Below, piece by piece: positions 12,868 to 25,100 of a stretch of 64,000 bases of DNA (position 1 is the stretch's first letter; each line of letters opens with the position of its first letter). The translations under genes were made by a program, and so were the position numbers. The notes under the pieces are model-generated. The model was not told the DNA's origin and did not search any database. It saw only the letters and a program-made list of their open reading frames with translations. Source of the stretch: Geosiphon pyriformis (lineage: Eukaryota > Glomeromycota > Glomeromycetes > Archaeosporales > Geosiphonaceae); assembly GCA_016748015.1 (NCBI GenBank), contig JAAOMT010000523.1:378935-442934 (forward strand). Direction: 5' to 3'.

Positions 12868-13926
12868 ATGACAAACAACACAACGTACAACCAATACTCA
12901 TACATCTCACAACTTAACTCTTTATCCCCGGTAAACTCAACTTCAACTGAGATGTCGCCAGACGATTTAGAAGCCGAGTATGAATTTTGGAGCAATACCG
13001 AATTTTTTGATGCGCCAACTGATGATATTGCAATGCTAGACAACTTTCCACTGTCAAAGCGTAGCAATAGACGGAAACTACAAGCAGCAGCCACTGCTGT
13101 CTCTGTACAAAACTCAGGTTATCAAAACTTAGAGTTCATGACTCATCAGTTGGCAGCACTCCATCAAACCCAACAACCCTCGCCTTCCGTATCTACCATC
13201 CCACCGTTTATTGCTTATGGCACTACTCCCCCACCAATACCCAATTCACCTCTACAACAATCCATGATCGCTATACCATCACCACCGCATAGTGCAACAA
13301 GTTGTCATTCACCCACCGCTTCAAACTTTCCAGCATTTCACCCTGGATCAATGACAAATGTTATGCTCACAAACAACAATCTTTTGAATAGCGGCGTAGA
13401 CTCCATAGAACCCATGTCAAAGCGACCGAGAATTAGCCCAATTTCAATTCCTCATCATCAACATCCACAACATAACCCACACTCACATCCAATACATCAT
13501 TCTCATCCTGGCTCTTCTCCAAGCTCCTCATCACGTCAATCTTCTGTTGATTCATTAGACTTCTCGCATTCTATTCCATATAATTTTAACAATGAATATG
13601 AAGCTTCATTGGATTCTGAGTTTCATGCAAAATTCACTGCCGATGAAGATAAAAGGAGACGAAACACAGCTGCATCAGCTAGGTTCCGTGTAAAAAAAAA
13701 GATGCGTGAGCAAGCTCTTGAGCGAACTGCTAAGGACATGACTACTAAAGCTGAAGTCCTCGAAGGCAGAGTAAAGGAATTAGAATTAGAGATTAAGTGG
13801 CTGAGAGGCTTGATCGTCGAAAAAGATGCCAGGCTTTTGGATATAAAGCGTCCCGAAAAAAGAAAAGAAACTGATGGCGAATTGCCTAAAGAATTATCAA
13901 AAAATCAAACGGCTCAAGAACAATGA
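12868..13926 (+). CDS. bZIP transcription factor, Cys-3/MetR/Zip1-like
   Basis: A single 352-codon ORF starting at ATG 12868. The basic region lies at about residues 262-279 ('RRRNTAASARFRVKKK') and is followed by a leucine zipper with leucines near 298, 305 and 312. The NTAASARFR core is the signature of fungal Cys-3/MetR/Zip1 regulators, which as dimers switch on sulfur-assimilation genes; the sulfur role is inferred from the family. The first 250 residues are low in structure: an acidic start with 'SPDDLEAEYEFWSNTEFFD', which could be an activation region, then Pro/Ser/Gln stretches and a His-rich run around 190-215. The tail after the zipper is short and charged. No intron is needed. It lies in a plus-strand series with the genes on either side. 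Confidence 0.9.
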   Translation: MTNNTTYNQYSYISQLNSLSPVNSTSTEMSPDDLEAEYEFWSNTEFFDAPTDDIAMLDNFPLSKRSNRRKLQAAATAVSVQNSGYQNLEFMTHQLAALHQTQQPSPSVSTIPPFIAYGTTPPPIPNSPLQQSMIAIPSPPHSATSCHSPTASNFPAFHPGSMTNVMLTNNNLLNSGVDSIEPMSKRPRISPISIPHHQHPQHNPHSHPIHHSHPGSSPSSSSRQSSVDSLDFSHSIPYNFNNEYEASLDSEFHAKFTADEDKRRRNTAASARFRVKKKMREQALERTAKDMTTKAEVLEGRVKELELEIKWLRGLIVEKDARLLDIKRPEKRKETDGELPKELSKNQTAQEQ

Positions 13927-14509
13927 ATCGAAAAGAATAGAAAAAATGCTCTAGTTTCATAAAATCTGATCTGTAAAAACCTAGGGTTATCTCCTTTGTA
14001 TATATATGCGTCCCCGATGATTTCTACCTCCGTCTTTTTTTCGTACTTTTCGTGTGCGAATGAACATTGAAAGACATATCGCATTTCATCGATTTACCTT
14101 TTATTCCTTCGTGATTTCGATCACACTCGATTTTTTAACATACCGATTAATCACTCGTGTAAATACTGCCGCTTAAAAAACTTATTGCCAATTTTATGAG
14201 TTGGCCATCGTTATTTTCGAAAAGAACAACAATCTGATCTGTAAATACATCGCAATTAAGAAAAACATCTTTAATAAAAAACGCAATTCGTAAGCTGAAA
14301 GGAAAAATTATGTTAATTTAAACTAAAATATTCCGTCTGTTTTAAAACTGATAATTGTAGATTTTTTTGGTTTGGAAGCTTAAAAGTTATTGGATCAAGG
14401 ATATTTATTCCCAAACCGCTTTACCTACTCAAAGTCACGTGAATCTCTAAAAATGTAGATCGTGAATTATCTATAAACAGGATTTTTGGCTTTTAAAAAT
14501 TAGTGAAAA
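13927..14509. other. Intergenic between bZIP and MBOAT genes
   Basis: Contains the 3' untranslated region of the bZIP gene and the promoter of the acyltransferase. No gene seen. Confidence 0.6.
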
Positions 14510-15661
14510 ATGTGGTCAAAAACTCTCGTCTCCTTTCCGACCTACACTTTTCTTCTTTTTACCCCTTTAACACTCCTCATTCAGTTGGTTTCAACTTCCA
14601 CAGCACGAATTTCTAGTAGAACCAAACGTTTCCTCGCATTTCCTTTATTATTGTCACTTATCTTAATTCCACCTAACTTTTATTGTGATCTTTTCCTCTT
14701 TAATTTTACTTATGCTTCCGTTGGTATAGTCGTCTTTTTTCGCTATTTCGACTTGTTTTTCTTTTCTCCCTGGTTTTACAACACAGAGGTTTATACAAGT
14801 CTTGAAGCAATAAAAAATGACGCCTTGCTGATTGTTCGGAATCTTACAACTTCAAAGATTACCAGCACCAAATCCTCGGACCAGGTAGAAACTGCAAGAC
14901 CACCTACTCAGAAAGGATTTGCACCCCACATTGTTTCCTCTTTTGTCTTGGTTCCCGTTATCCTCGCATGGCATCTGATACATGATGCTATAGGCAGATA
15001 CTGCATGACATTAACAGCTGAGAAAGTATTCAGATTTTCACAAGTAGAATACTTTTTGTTTGGTCTCTTATCATGTCTGTACATACAGGCTTCTATAGAA
15101 TTCTCAGCTCTTTTAATATCCTTTTGGTGGACCCTTTTGTTCAATGGTGGGCGTTATGATACTCGTGAATGGCATTCGGCTTTTGATAATCCATGGATAT
15201 CTACCTCGCTCTCTGAGCTTTGGTCTCGCAGATGGCATCAAGCTTTTCGTTCAATGTGGGTTTCATTGGTTTTTAAACCATTACGAATATTGATTCAGAG
15301 TAAATTAAAAAAGGATTTCCCGAGATTAGCTCAAGTTTTGGAACTTACAATCCCAACGTTAGGAGTGTTTGTAATTAGTGGTATCATTCATGAATATCTT
15401 GCATATGTGGCAATGTATCATACGTGGACACCTGGTCATCAATTATTCTTTTTTACAATGCAAGCATTGGGAATGATTGTCGAACGGTTTTTTTTCCAAA
15501 ATTATCTTTTGATAAAAGAATCACATTTACTTCGAAGAATCTGGGGACTTGGATATATTTATTTCACGTTACCCTACTTTCTGAGATGTTTCGTAGAGGT
15601 GGAATCGTGGAACGTTCATAAAGAATTTCCAAGCTTAATAAAAATTATTTTCGCTATTTAA
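14510..15661 (+). CDS. Wax-synthase-like MBOAT acyltransferase
   Basis: An intronless ORF of 383 codons from ATG 14510. It is very hydrophobic, with about eight likely membrane segments, so an endoplasmic-reticulum membrane enzyme is expected. Residues 226-247 carry the wax-synthase-type MBOAT motif ('DNPWISTSLSELWSRRWHQ'), and residues 290-296 ('SGIIHEY') hold the presumed catalytic His294. Family members move an acyl group from acyl-CoA onto a lipid alcohol (wax esters, sterol or terpene acetates); the substrate cannot be read from sequence. The length of about 380 residues fits the family. A polar loop around 110-140 separates the N-terminal membrane segments from the conserved core. An acyltransferase of lipid metabolism is well supported; the exact reaction is not. 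Confidence 0.85.
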   Translation: MWSKTLVSFPTYTFLLFTPLTLLIQLVSTSTARISSRTKRFLAFPLLLSLILIPPNFYCDLFLFNFTYASVGIVVFFRYFDLFFFSPWFYNTEVYTSLEAIKNDALLIVRNLTTSKITSTKSSDQVETARPPTQKGFAPHIVSSFVLVPVILAWHLIHDAIGRYCMTLTAEKVFRFSQVEYFLFGLLSCLYIQASIEFSALLISFWWTLLFNGGRYDTREWHSAFDNPWISTSLSELWSRRWHQAFRSMWVSLVFKPLRILIQSKLKKDFPRLAQVLELTIPTLGVFVISGIIHEYLAYVAMYHTWTPGHQLFFFTMQALGMIVERFFFQNYLLIKESHLLRRIWGLGYIYFTLPYFLRCFVEVESWNVHKEFPSLIKIIFAI

Positions 15662-15949
15662 AAATAACATTAATCCTCAAACCGATTGAATCTCTAAAAT
15701 TAATTCAATTATTGAAAAAATCCAAGCACTGCCTATAGCGTTAAACCACGCCAAGCTTAAATAACAGTCATCTTTCGGATTTGGAAATAATTATCAATTA
15801 TCAATGATGCTCCCAAGACGTCACAACAGCGGCTATTCTTATAGATCATCTGATTATATATATGGACACCTACAAAAGATGAATATGTTGGAAATTTCTT
15901 TGTATATACCATTTTAAATTCACATATTTCTAAACATCATCCTCAGAAC

Positions 15950-17826
15950 ATGCCAGCTCCACCACCGCCTCCACCGCCTCCGGTAAAAACTTCGTCACCC
16001 TCGGGCGGACGAAATGCGTTACTGAAAGACATTCAACAAGGAAAAAGACTGAAAAAGACTGATACCAACGATCGATCAGCCCCACTAGTTGAAGGTATAA
16101 TTTTTATTCAGAGGGTGTATTCCCAGTGAAAATGTAAAAGTTTAAATGGGACTGATAGCCTTTTGAGGCTACTACTACATTTCAAACTACCAAACTTGGT
16201 TTTATAAGATTTTATTCATCTAAAGCTTCCTTGTTAAGATTTCTGTCTCACTTCAATTACAAAATCAATTTATCTGACTGTAACCTTTTCTTATTTTAGT
16301 TAATAAAAATGGAGTGGGTTCTTCAGGATCTGGTCGAGTTCGGTCTTTAAGTGCAGCTGGTGGTGGTGGCGGCAAAGTTAACCCACCTCCGGGACTTGGA
16401 GGGCTTTTTTCTGGTGGAGTGCCGAAGCTTAAGAGTCGTAATGATGCAGGAAATGGTAATGTCTTGACTTAATACTTTGCTAAATGTGGAAGCTGTTTCA
16501 ACTCTAAATAAATGGTGGTACAGAAATTGGATAAATTTTCTAGATTTGGAAGATGATACATGATTGAACAGGGAAATATACAATTAGCTTTAAAAGTAGT
16601 ACTCTGAAAAATCAATGTCAAGAGTCAAAATGGTTGGAAGCTTCAATAATTTAACATTTAATTGAACTATACTTATAAATATTACTTAATTCAGCTTTGG
16701 GGATTCCACCGCCTCTTCCGGGTGGCCGTCCAAGGGCTACAAGTTCTGGTACTCCTGCTAATCGTTCATCGGCAGTTCCAAGTGTTCCTTCAATAAGTTC
16801 TGCTTTGCAGAATAGAAATAACAACACCTTGCCAAGAAGCATTGGTAAACATGTTACAGCGAACTCTGCATCCCCACCAGCGTTGCCAAATCGAACAACT
16901 CATATAACACCTGGGCGAATAGTTCCAGAAATATCAACTTCAGCAAATCCTAAACCCATATTGCCTTCTCGTAACAGTAAAATTTCAAATACACCCCCGT
17001 CTTTGCCAGATAGAAGTAATCCCCCATCTCCACCACCCAGAGGCGCAAAGCCTCTCCTATTAAACAATAAAAAAGCACCGCCACCACCGCCACCAATTAG
17101 ATCAACAGCACCAAATGTTTTTGGGAATTCAATCAACAGCAAAGCTAATACACCACCACCACCACCACCATCACGAACATCCATAGCCATACAAAGGTCC
17201 CAATCACCACCACCACCACCACCACCACCTCCTCTACCACGAACATCCATCGCCACACAAAGGTCGCAATCACCACCACCAACACAGCATCGCCAGGTTT
17301 TACCTGTAATTGGAGATAAACAAAGACCACTAACGGCTGTTTTACCAACTAACGGTACTAATAACAATTTTGCTCTACGAAAATCAATCAATGCCCAAAA
17401 ATTCTCGGTTATTCAATGTATGTACTTCTGGAATGAATTTAATCGTTTCGAAAGAAAGAAATTAAATCCATCAGCTAATTTTATTTTGATAATCAAAAAA
17501 GCCACTGCATTTATACAAACAGAACCTCAAACAACAGAAGGCCGATGGACTTTTCATCCTTCTTCTGATTTTCCTATTCCTCCTCCTTTTCGTAATTCCG
17601 AAAAAATATATCCTTCTGGATCCTCTACAGGAAGCTGTATGTTATATTTGAAAAATATGCTTCAATTTTTCAAAATTTCAATTTGTTGCTATTATATATG
17701 TATTAACAAGATTTTATTATATTTAAATCAGCTATCCCACTGGACTTGTCATCGCTTTCTTTACGGGGCAATCCTCAACGCGCACCGCCACCACCACCAT
17801 TTGGAAAGATAAATGGAAGAAGATGA
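15950..17826 (+). CDS. Verprolin/WIP-family actin regulator (five exons)
   Basis: Proposed exons: 15950-16094, 16300-16455, 16695-17417, 17502-17636 and 17732-17826, with GT-AG introns and matching phases, giving about 417 residues. The protein begins with a poly-Pro run and a WH2 actin-binding motif ('GRNALLKDIQQGKRLKK', residues 19-35), then 'GGLFSGGVPKLKSR', the conserved verprolin block. The middle is a long Pro-rich region with PPPPPP runs, expected to bind profilin and SH3 domains. Near the C-terminus 'RWTFHPSSDFPIPPPF' matches the WASP-binding motif of WIP. Such proteins link WASP to Arp2/3-driven actin patches in endocytosis and tip growth. The acceptor of intron 3 is uncertain: 17474 would also keep the frame, and so would no splicing. 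Other boundaries look good. Confidence 0.9.
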
Positions 17827-18360
17827 AAGATTTAATAGAGGAAAACAAAATTGATACCCTAATTAATAAACTTTGTATCTTTGTTAATTGATGGTATTTA
17901 ATGAGGATCATCAATAAGCACCAACATGATATTAAAACTCACGCCAGTCATTCGCAAGATCATTTTGACAAACTTGGGGTGAAAGATTACGAAACTTGTA
18001 ATTTCCGAAAATCCAAAATGTCATAATTGCATGTGCTACATGAAAAGAACTGAATAATGTTTACAATTGCAATAAAATATTTATGAATGTTACATAGTTC
18101 AAAGAATTAACAATTTTAATTATTTACATATGTTTTTGAACATAATTCGAGTGTACTTAATATAAAAATTTCTTGTTAACAAAAGTCTTATTTTATTAAA
18201 ATTATTGTTGAAATCATTTATTCATGATTATATTAAAACATGTAAATAATAAAATTGGTAAAATGTTATAATTTTAAATAAGACATTAAAAAATAAAATA
18301 ATTTTTACTTTAAATTATATTAGAAAATTAAAACAATTTATCTAAATAAGAAATTAAACT
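17827..18360. other. Intergenic
   Basis: The 3' flank of the verprolin gene, turning AT-rich towards the right. No gene seen. Confidence 0.55.
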
Positions 18361-20068
18361 TACAATTAATTTTTTTTTTTTTTTGAAATATAAAAAGTAA
18401 AACACAAAATTTTAGTAATATATAATAATATAGTAATATATGTTTTTTATTATATTTTTGCAAAGACATCTTTTTATTGTGAACTTAATAATTGCTTTTA
18501 ATAGTAATATAATAAAAAAACAACAAAAAAGATTGTTTATAGTTATAATAGTGGTATTTTTTTCTAAAAACAAAAGATTTAAATTAATAATATTAAGTAT
18601 TTTAATAATAATAAAAATATATATTTTAAGCAGATTTTTGAATAGTATTAGTGAATTTTCAAACATAAAAACTAACTTAAATAGAAAAAAAAACAATATT
18701 TATTAATTATTAGTTTTAATTCTAAAATAAATATTTTTAAAACAAAAAAAATCCAAAAAAATCAAAGATACTTGTTAAAAAATTCTATGTTTTAAATATT
18801 AATATCTTAATAGTTAAAAAAAAGCATTATAATAAAAGTATTAATTATTTAAAAGTTTATTTTTAATAGTAAATAAATTTAAAAAAAGCAATTATCTTAG
18901 CTTTATTCTAATTTTAAATAATAATATTAATCTGATTACAAATTATTAAACTATAATAAAAAGCTATAATAAAATTTGTTAAATTAGATTAAATTAATTT
19001 GTTAACATTCAAATAATTAATATTAATTAGCAAAAATTTAATAATATAATCAAAACTAATATAAATTAAATAATTTGATTTGTTAAGTAATTGTTTTAAA
19101 ATACTGTTATTTATTTTGTTTATAAATATAATTATATATAATTTTGGTATTTTTTTGAAAAAACCTGGTAAAAAAACTTGTATTATTAATTGCATATTTA
19201 TTATTAATTTTAAGATCTATTATATAATAGTTTGTTTTTGAATTTAAAAAAATTTTAAGTTAAGTTTATTATACTATTTTTGTATTTAATAAAACAAAAC
19301 TAAAGAGTTGAATTAAGGCTTAAATTAAAAATAAGTTTAATAATATATAAATTTTTGCTTCTGATTTAAACTTTAATTATTTAAAGTTTAAAATTACAAT
19401 TATTATAAAAAATAATTTAACTTATTATGTTTGCAAAGTTTTTAAGATAATTAGTTAATTAAGTTTTTTTTTTAAAAACAAATTTTTAATTTTTATTTTG
19501 AATTTATATGTTAATACTTTATTAAATATATATTTAAATTAGATTAATAATCTTAATTTTTTATAATTAAGTTAATAAAAAGTTTTTTTGCTGTTTTAAA
19601 TAGTAATTCAATAAAAATAATTTTAAGAAAAGTTCTAATTTTAAAAAGTATTTGGATTTTAATTTGGTTAATTTTTAATATATAACTTAATAATTAAAAC
19701 AATAATATAAAACAATTTAAAAAAAGTAAAAAAATCATTAATTGTATTTTTATTTTTATTTTACTATTAAATACTAAATAAATATGTTTAAAGAATATTT
19801 TTTTATTAAAAGCAATTATATATCTATTTTTTTTAAAAATTTTAAAATTAATATAAGTTTTTTTTATAATATAATATATAGTTTAGCTGATAAAATTTTT
19901 AAAAAAATTTAGTCTTATAGTTTTAATAATTTTAAATTTATAAAATTAAAATTTTTAGTTTTTAAGATTATTAAGATTTTTAGTTTGAACTTTTAGATAT
20001 AATTTTTTGTTTTAATTTTAATTTATTTTAAATTTTAATATTTATTTAATTGGAAAATAATATTTTTT
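18361..20068 (+). mobile_element. AT-degraded LINE relic (ORF1 part)
   Basis: Nearly pure A/T, but alignable by eye to the LINE family. Bases 18950-18989 match LINE-1 ORF1 (minus strand, 7726-7687) at 25 of 40 positions; 13 of the 15 differences are G to A or C to T. Near 20035-20060 it resembles the start of ORF2 ('tttggaaaat'). It is in the same orientation as LINE-2, which begins directly after it. Confidence 0.6.
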
Positions 20069-20190
20069 TTCTCTCGTCGATCCTCTGGCCACTGCGAAAG
20101 CGAGAGAATTTTTAAGAGAAATCACTTTACTTTATTCCTTTACCCTTCATTCATCAAGTCATTTCTTCTACTATACCTCTATTTGTCGCA

Positions 20191-22134
20191 ATGGAACCAA
20201 TAGGCTCTTCTGCTGGTGGTTTTGGCTCAGTTTCGGCTGGTTTGGGGACCTGTCAGAGTGCGAAGAAGAAGCACGTAGATATGGTCTACTCTTGGAGTGC
20301 ATCCTACAAGAAACCAAAGAAGCCTGCTGCTGGTAATGTGGTCAATTCATCTACTAGATTGCTAAGCCTGGAGGATATTGGTGGTGCTGGTGCCAAGCCT
20401 GTGGTGTCCTGGGGCAGTGAGGTTGGCAGTGTTACTAGTAGTGTCAGTGGTCTCTCAGATGTTGAAAATATGGTGACCACAATGGCTGAGGAAACCAGCT
20501 ATGCAGAATCAGGTGAGGACAATGGCATGGACGAAAATACACCGAGGAAGACTCGTATTCAAACATATATGCTGGGCAACCTACTGAAGTGATCTTTGTT
20601 TGACCATATGAGTGACGATGAAAAAGCGCTGGAGCTTCCTCCCTCTAAATTCAATGGTGCCAATCAGATGCCGCATATCAGGTCACGTGCCCCGGAAAAA
20701 AGAAATTTCGAGCCAGTAAAATTTTTCGCATTAGATATTGAGGTTTCGGCAGTGCCTGAGAAGACAAATATTGATAAGTTGATGGCAGTTAAAAAAATTT
20801 TTTATCGAATTGATGGATTTGGGAGAGCTTCAACTCTCTCAAAATTTCCAGGAATAATAAGATTATCATTTACATCTGAAAAAAGCTTGGTTAAGACAAG
20901 GGAAATGGCAATTAATGAGAAGATTTTGGTAAATGATGATCTAAGAAAAGTAAACAGCCATTCAGATTGGGAAGTGATTGTTAAGGAGATTCCAGTGGAT
21001 CTTCCCAAATTGGCAGTGGATTCGGCATTTTTTAAATTCAGCAAAATTGTTTTGATCAAAATGCAGCTGACTGGTTTTTGGCAAAAGACCCTAATTGAGT
21101 TTGAGTTATTTGAAGTAGCTAGTCTGGTTGTGTCCAAATGGTCAGTCCTTATGGGAAAAGATTCGGTGCATGTGGCTTTGGCAGTCAGTGATAAACAAAT
21201 GTGGGTATTAAAGGATCAGCATTAGGCTTTGCTTTATACTCTTCCAGTTGGCACCACTGCCCATGATCTTTCCAGTTTGTTGGAATCATATGGTGGAAAG
21301 ACTTGTTTCATTGGCCATAATCCTAATTCATATGTTCATGATAGATGTGTTATAATTTGTTTTGGTGATGAGGCATTTAAGTTGGCTGCTATTGGTACTG
21401 TTCCAGTTTTCAAGGGTGTGAGTTTGTATTAGGCTGGTCTTTTTTTGGCCAGTTGCACTCGTTGTAAACAATTTGGTCATGTTATGATCAACTGTTCCTT
21501 GGGTGAGAATTCTGGTGTTCGTGGAAAGAGAATGGTTTCTGATCAAGATTGGATTTGTCTGGCTAGGATATATAAGAAAAAGTCAGCTCTTATTGCTTAT
21601 CCAGTCTTATTTGGTGGTAAAATATGGGTCCAAGTTGCTGGTGGCTTTCCTTCTTGTGTGGTTCTCTCTGGTTTGGTTGGTGCTGGTTTGCATTCTGGTT
21701 TGGTTTCTCCTTCAATGATGACTGATTCTCCTACCATTTCTCATTTGAATAACCGGCTGGCAATTTTGGAGCATTCTTTGGAGCTTTTGACTGACCGCAT
21801 TTTTGGCATTTTGGTTTGACTAGAATCTATTGGTTTGGTTCCTGTGGTAATCTCATCTCTGAGCTCTCTTTCTGTTGTTTCTGAGATTATGACTTCTGAT
21901 GTGAATTCTGATATGATTGTGGATACTGCTTTGGTCTCATCTAGTACTCCTCTCTCCATCGTTCATAATGCTGTTGTTGAGCTCAGCTCTAGTAGTTCCA
22001 AAGTCCTCACTGCCAAAGTGGGTGGTTTGGAAATAAAATTGATTGCTTTGAAGGCCTTGGTTGGTTCAGTTTTGGATAAGTTAAATATTTTGTGCTTTGG
22101 TTCAGGTTTGTCAGTTCCTCTGTCTTCTCAATGA
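20191..22134 (+). pseudogene. LINE-2 ORF1, zinc-knuckle protein, broken
   Basis: One frame of 648 codons from ATG 20191 to TGA 22132-22134, with no frameshift but four in-frame stops at about 20590, 21223, 21430 and 21817. The zinc knuckle CX2CX4HX4C ('CTRCKQFGHVMINC') is intact at about residue 425. The N-terminus is Gly/Ser-rich with a basic stretch, and the C-terminal third is Ser/Val/Leu-rich as in LINE-1. By family this is the RNA-binding partner of the ORF2 protein. Each stop can be derived from CGA, CAG or TGG by one C-to-T or G-to-A change. The last base triplet overlaps the ORF2 ATG. Confidence 0.85.
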
Positions 22135-25100
22135 CTCACTTAATTTGGAAAATTGCTGCATGTAATGTCAGAGGTATGAACAATTGTGTGAAGCAGGCAG
22201 ACATTATACATTGGCATAAGGATATGAACAATCTGGTCTCCATTGTTACTGAGACAAAGTTAAGAGGCATGGTTCATTCATGGATCACCAATAAGTTCGA
22301 TGGTGTTTGTGTTTTTACTTCTGGTTTGGATTCTGGTCACATGGGATCTGGTGTTGCAATAATTATAGACTCTTTTTTAGCGAAGCATGTGTGCAAGATT
22401 TTGGAGATACCTGGTCAGCTGTTGTCAATAAGGCTGCTTTTTGGGAATAAACTTTCTGTGTTTATTCTTGGACTGTATGCTGGTGCATCTTCAGTGATTC
22501 AGTTTTCTCAGGCTAGTAATATCAATTCTCTCATTGCCAGAGCTGTGAATAAGACTTCTTTTGTCATTCTTGGTGGCGATTTCAATGAAGATAGGTCTCA
22601 TAAATGTGCCAGTTTCAGAAAGTGTTTTGATTTGGGTCTGGTCAACTCTCTAAATGGAAGCACTTTTGTGAAGTTACCAACATAGTGCAATTCTCATGGT
22701 ATTGCCAAAATGATTGATTACGTGTTAGTTTCCTCTAGTTTAGTTAATGCAATCATGGATTGTGGTGTGGTGGGTGTTGAGAATTTTTTTGATACTGATC
22801 ATAGGGCTGTTTCTGTTTCTGTAGATCTGGGTGGTTTGTTAGATGTGCAGCCGCTATCACTATGCAAACAGGCCAATAAAGATCATTGAAAGTTCGATGT
22901 TAAAAATGCCAGTGAAAAGAAGTAGTTGGAGTTTAAGAATACTACAGCTGCTAATGCTTCTATGCTTTCAGATGCATTTGTTGTGGCTATGAAGTTTTTG
23001 GATAAGGATGCAATATGGGACATTCAAGAAAAAATGGTTCAAGGGTTATAGTAGTGTTTTCAATAAGGTTTTTTCTAAGTTTCATAGACTAGAACTGCTT
23101 GTGTCTAAGCTAGTTAAGGCCTCTTGTCTGGTTTGTGGTGGGAATTTTGCTTCTTTGTTGAACACATGGGATAGGCTTGACTCAGTTGGTGCCTCGCCAG
23201 TGAAGTCTCTATTTTTTTTGGGTTCTGGTTTTGATGCTATTTGCTCTAAACTGGCTAAGACGAGGAAAGTTTACTGCTCTTCGAAGATGATGGAGTCTAA
23301 GCGCACTAAGGAATCTCATATTAGACAGACTATTAAGAGAAGAATGGAAAGTTTTGAAGTGGATAAGGGACACACCATCAGAAGTGTTCTGAAGCATCTT
23401 TTTCATAAGGTGGTACTGGATCACTTGGTCGCGGATGAGGAGTTGGTTCTGGAGCCAGATTTGGTTAAATCTAAGATCAATGAGATCATGGAAGGTTGGA
23501 CTAGGAAGTATGCAGTAATGCCAGATATTTCTGATGACTGGGTGCACTAATTTCAGCCTTTGGACTATGTCTTTGATGATGCCTTCTCTGAAGTAATGTG
23601 TTTGATTGGTTTTGATGAGTTGCTTACAGTTGTCTCTAATTTGCCCGATGGTAAGACGGCTGGTCTTTCTGGTGTCTTCAATGAATTGTAGAAACACTGT
23701 GATAGAAAAGTTTTGGATATGCTTTTGTTATTGTTGAATTTTTGTTTGGAACATGAATCTGTACCTGGATCTTGGAAGGAAGCTTGGATGTCAATGATTC
23801 CTAAACCATATGAATGGGAGGGCATTCTTATAAATACTTGTCCTATTGTATTGATTAAAACGGCCTGCAAGATTCTTTCTAAGATTCTCTCAGACAGAAT
23901 TTCTTCGGTCTGCAGCAGGTTTGATGTTTTGCATGGGGACAATTTCTCTGTATTAAAGGGTATGACAATACAATCGCCCATTTTTGCTATTGGTTCTGTG
24001 GTAGAAGATGCATTGGAAAAGGGCTGGGAACTGTGGCTGGTTTTGTAGAATATGTGAAAAGCATATGATTCTGTTGGCTGGGTGCATCTCAGAAGGAGTT
24101 TGGTTAGGATTAAGATGTGTAACAAGTTTATTAAATTTTTTGATGACATTCACAATAATTGCACCAACAGGGTGATAACAGATTTTGGCTTGACTAATGG
24201 TTACTGTGTTCATGATAGTCTGGACCAAGGGGAGGTTTTTTTGCCACTTCTTTGGTGCATATTTTACAATTCACTCTTGTGTGAAGTCAAATGACAGGAA
24301 AGTATGTGTGGTTATAGGTTGAACTCTCATTTTATTTCCAGAACTGGCCAGGTGAAGCCTCAGGCCAGGCTGACATCATTCTTGGCTGCTGGTGCTTTTG
24401 TTAATGATACCATTTGGGTTGGTAGTAGCCAGGCTGCTATGCAGCACATCTTTAATGTTGCTAGTGAATTTTTTAGAATTAATGACATTTCAATTAACAA
24501 TGACAAGACTGTAGTCATTCTTATCAACAGCCAGATTGCGAATCCTTCTTTGACTATCAGTGGCTCACCTATCTCTATCGCCAAGAAGGGTGAACCTCAT
24601 CAGTATCTGAGTATTTTTTTGTCTTCTGAAAGTCTTTCGACATCTAGTCTGGCTAAAGCTCACTCGGATGTTTGGTTCTTTGTTAATCTTGTTCTGAGAA
24701 AGACAGTCTTGGACAAACAATTTGCGTATTTGGCTTCTGCAATTCTTCTGTCTATCATCAGCTACAGAACTCAGTTCAGCTTCATTCCTGTTAGTGTGTG
24801 TAATAAGTGGGACTCTATGGTTCGCAGGTGCTTGAAGTCTAAGTCTAGACTGCCACTCAATTTCCCCAATAACGCAGTTTATCATCCTTCTTTGTACAAT
24901 TTTAAAACTTTTGAACAGATCCAAGCTGAGAGTAAATCAGCTGCTGTTTTGGCTTTTGCGAATTCAGTTGGTATTTTGGGTCGTTTGTTTTCTCACAGGT
25001 CTCATGATCTTCAGGCTCTCAGTTAGCGTCCCTGTCACCCTTTGCTGTTTCCAGCTCATGTTTATGTCAGCCCTTCAAACAACTTTCTGTCAGGTGTGGT

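Noticed and set aside
14908-15144. Minus-strand frame inside the acyltransferase gene
   Set aside because: Antisense of a gene with a clear MBOAT motif.
16900-17391. Gly-rich minus-strand frame opposite the verprolin gene
   Set aside because: The glycine runs are the reverse reading of CCA/CCG proline codons in a well-supported spliced gene.
18412-18706. Two overlapping frames on opposite strands in A/T-only DNA
   Set aside because: Open only because G and C are scarce; the region is LINE relic.
23209-24228. Several minus-strand frames of 90-190 codons
   Set aside because: Antisense of LINE-2 ORF2; no motif on the minus strand.
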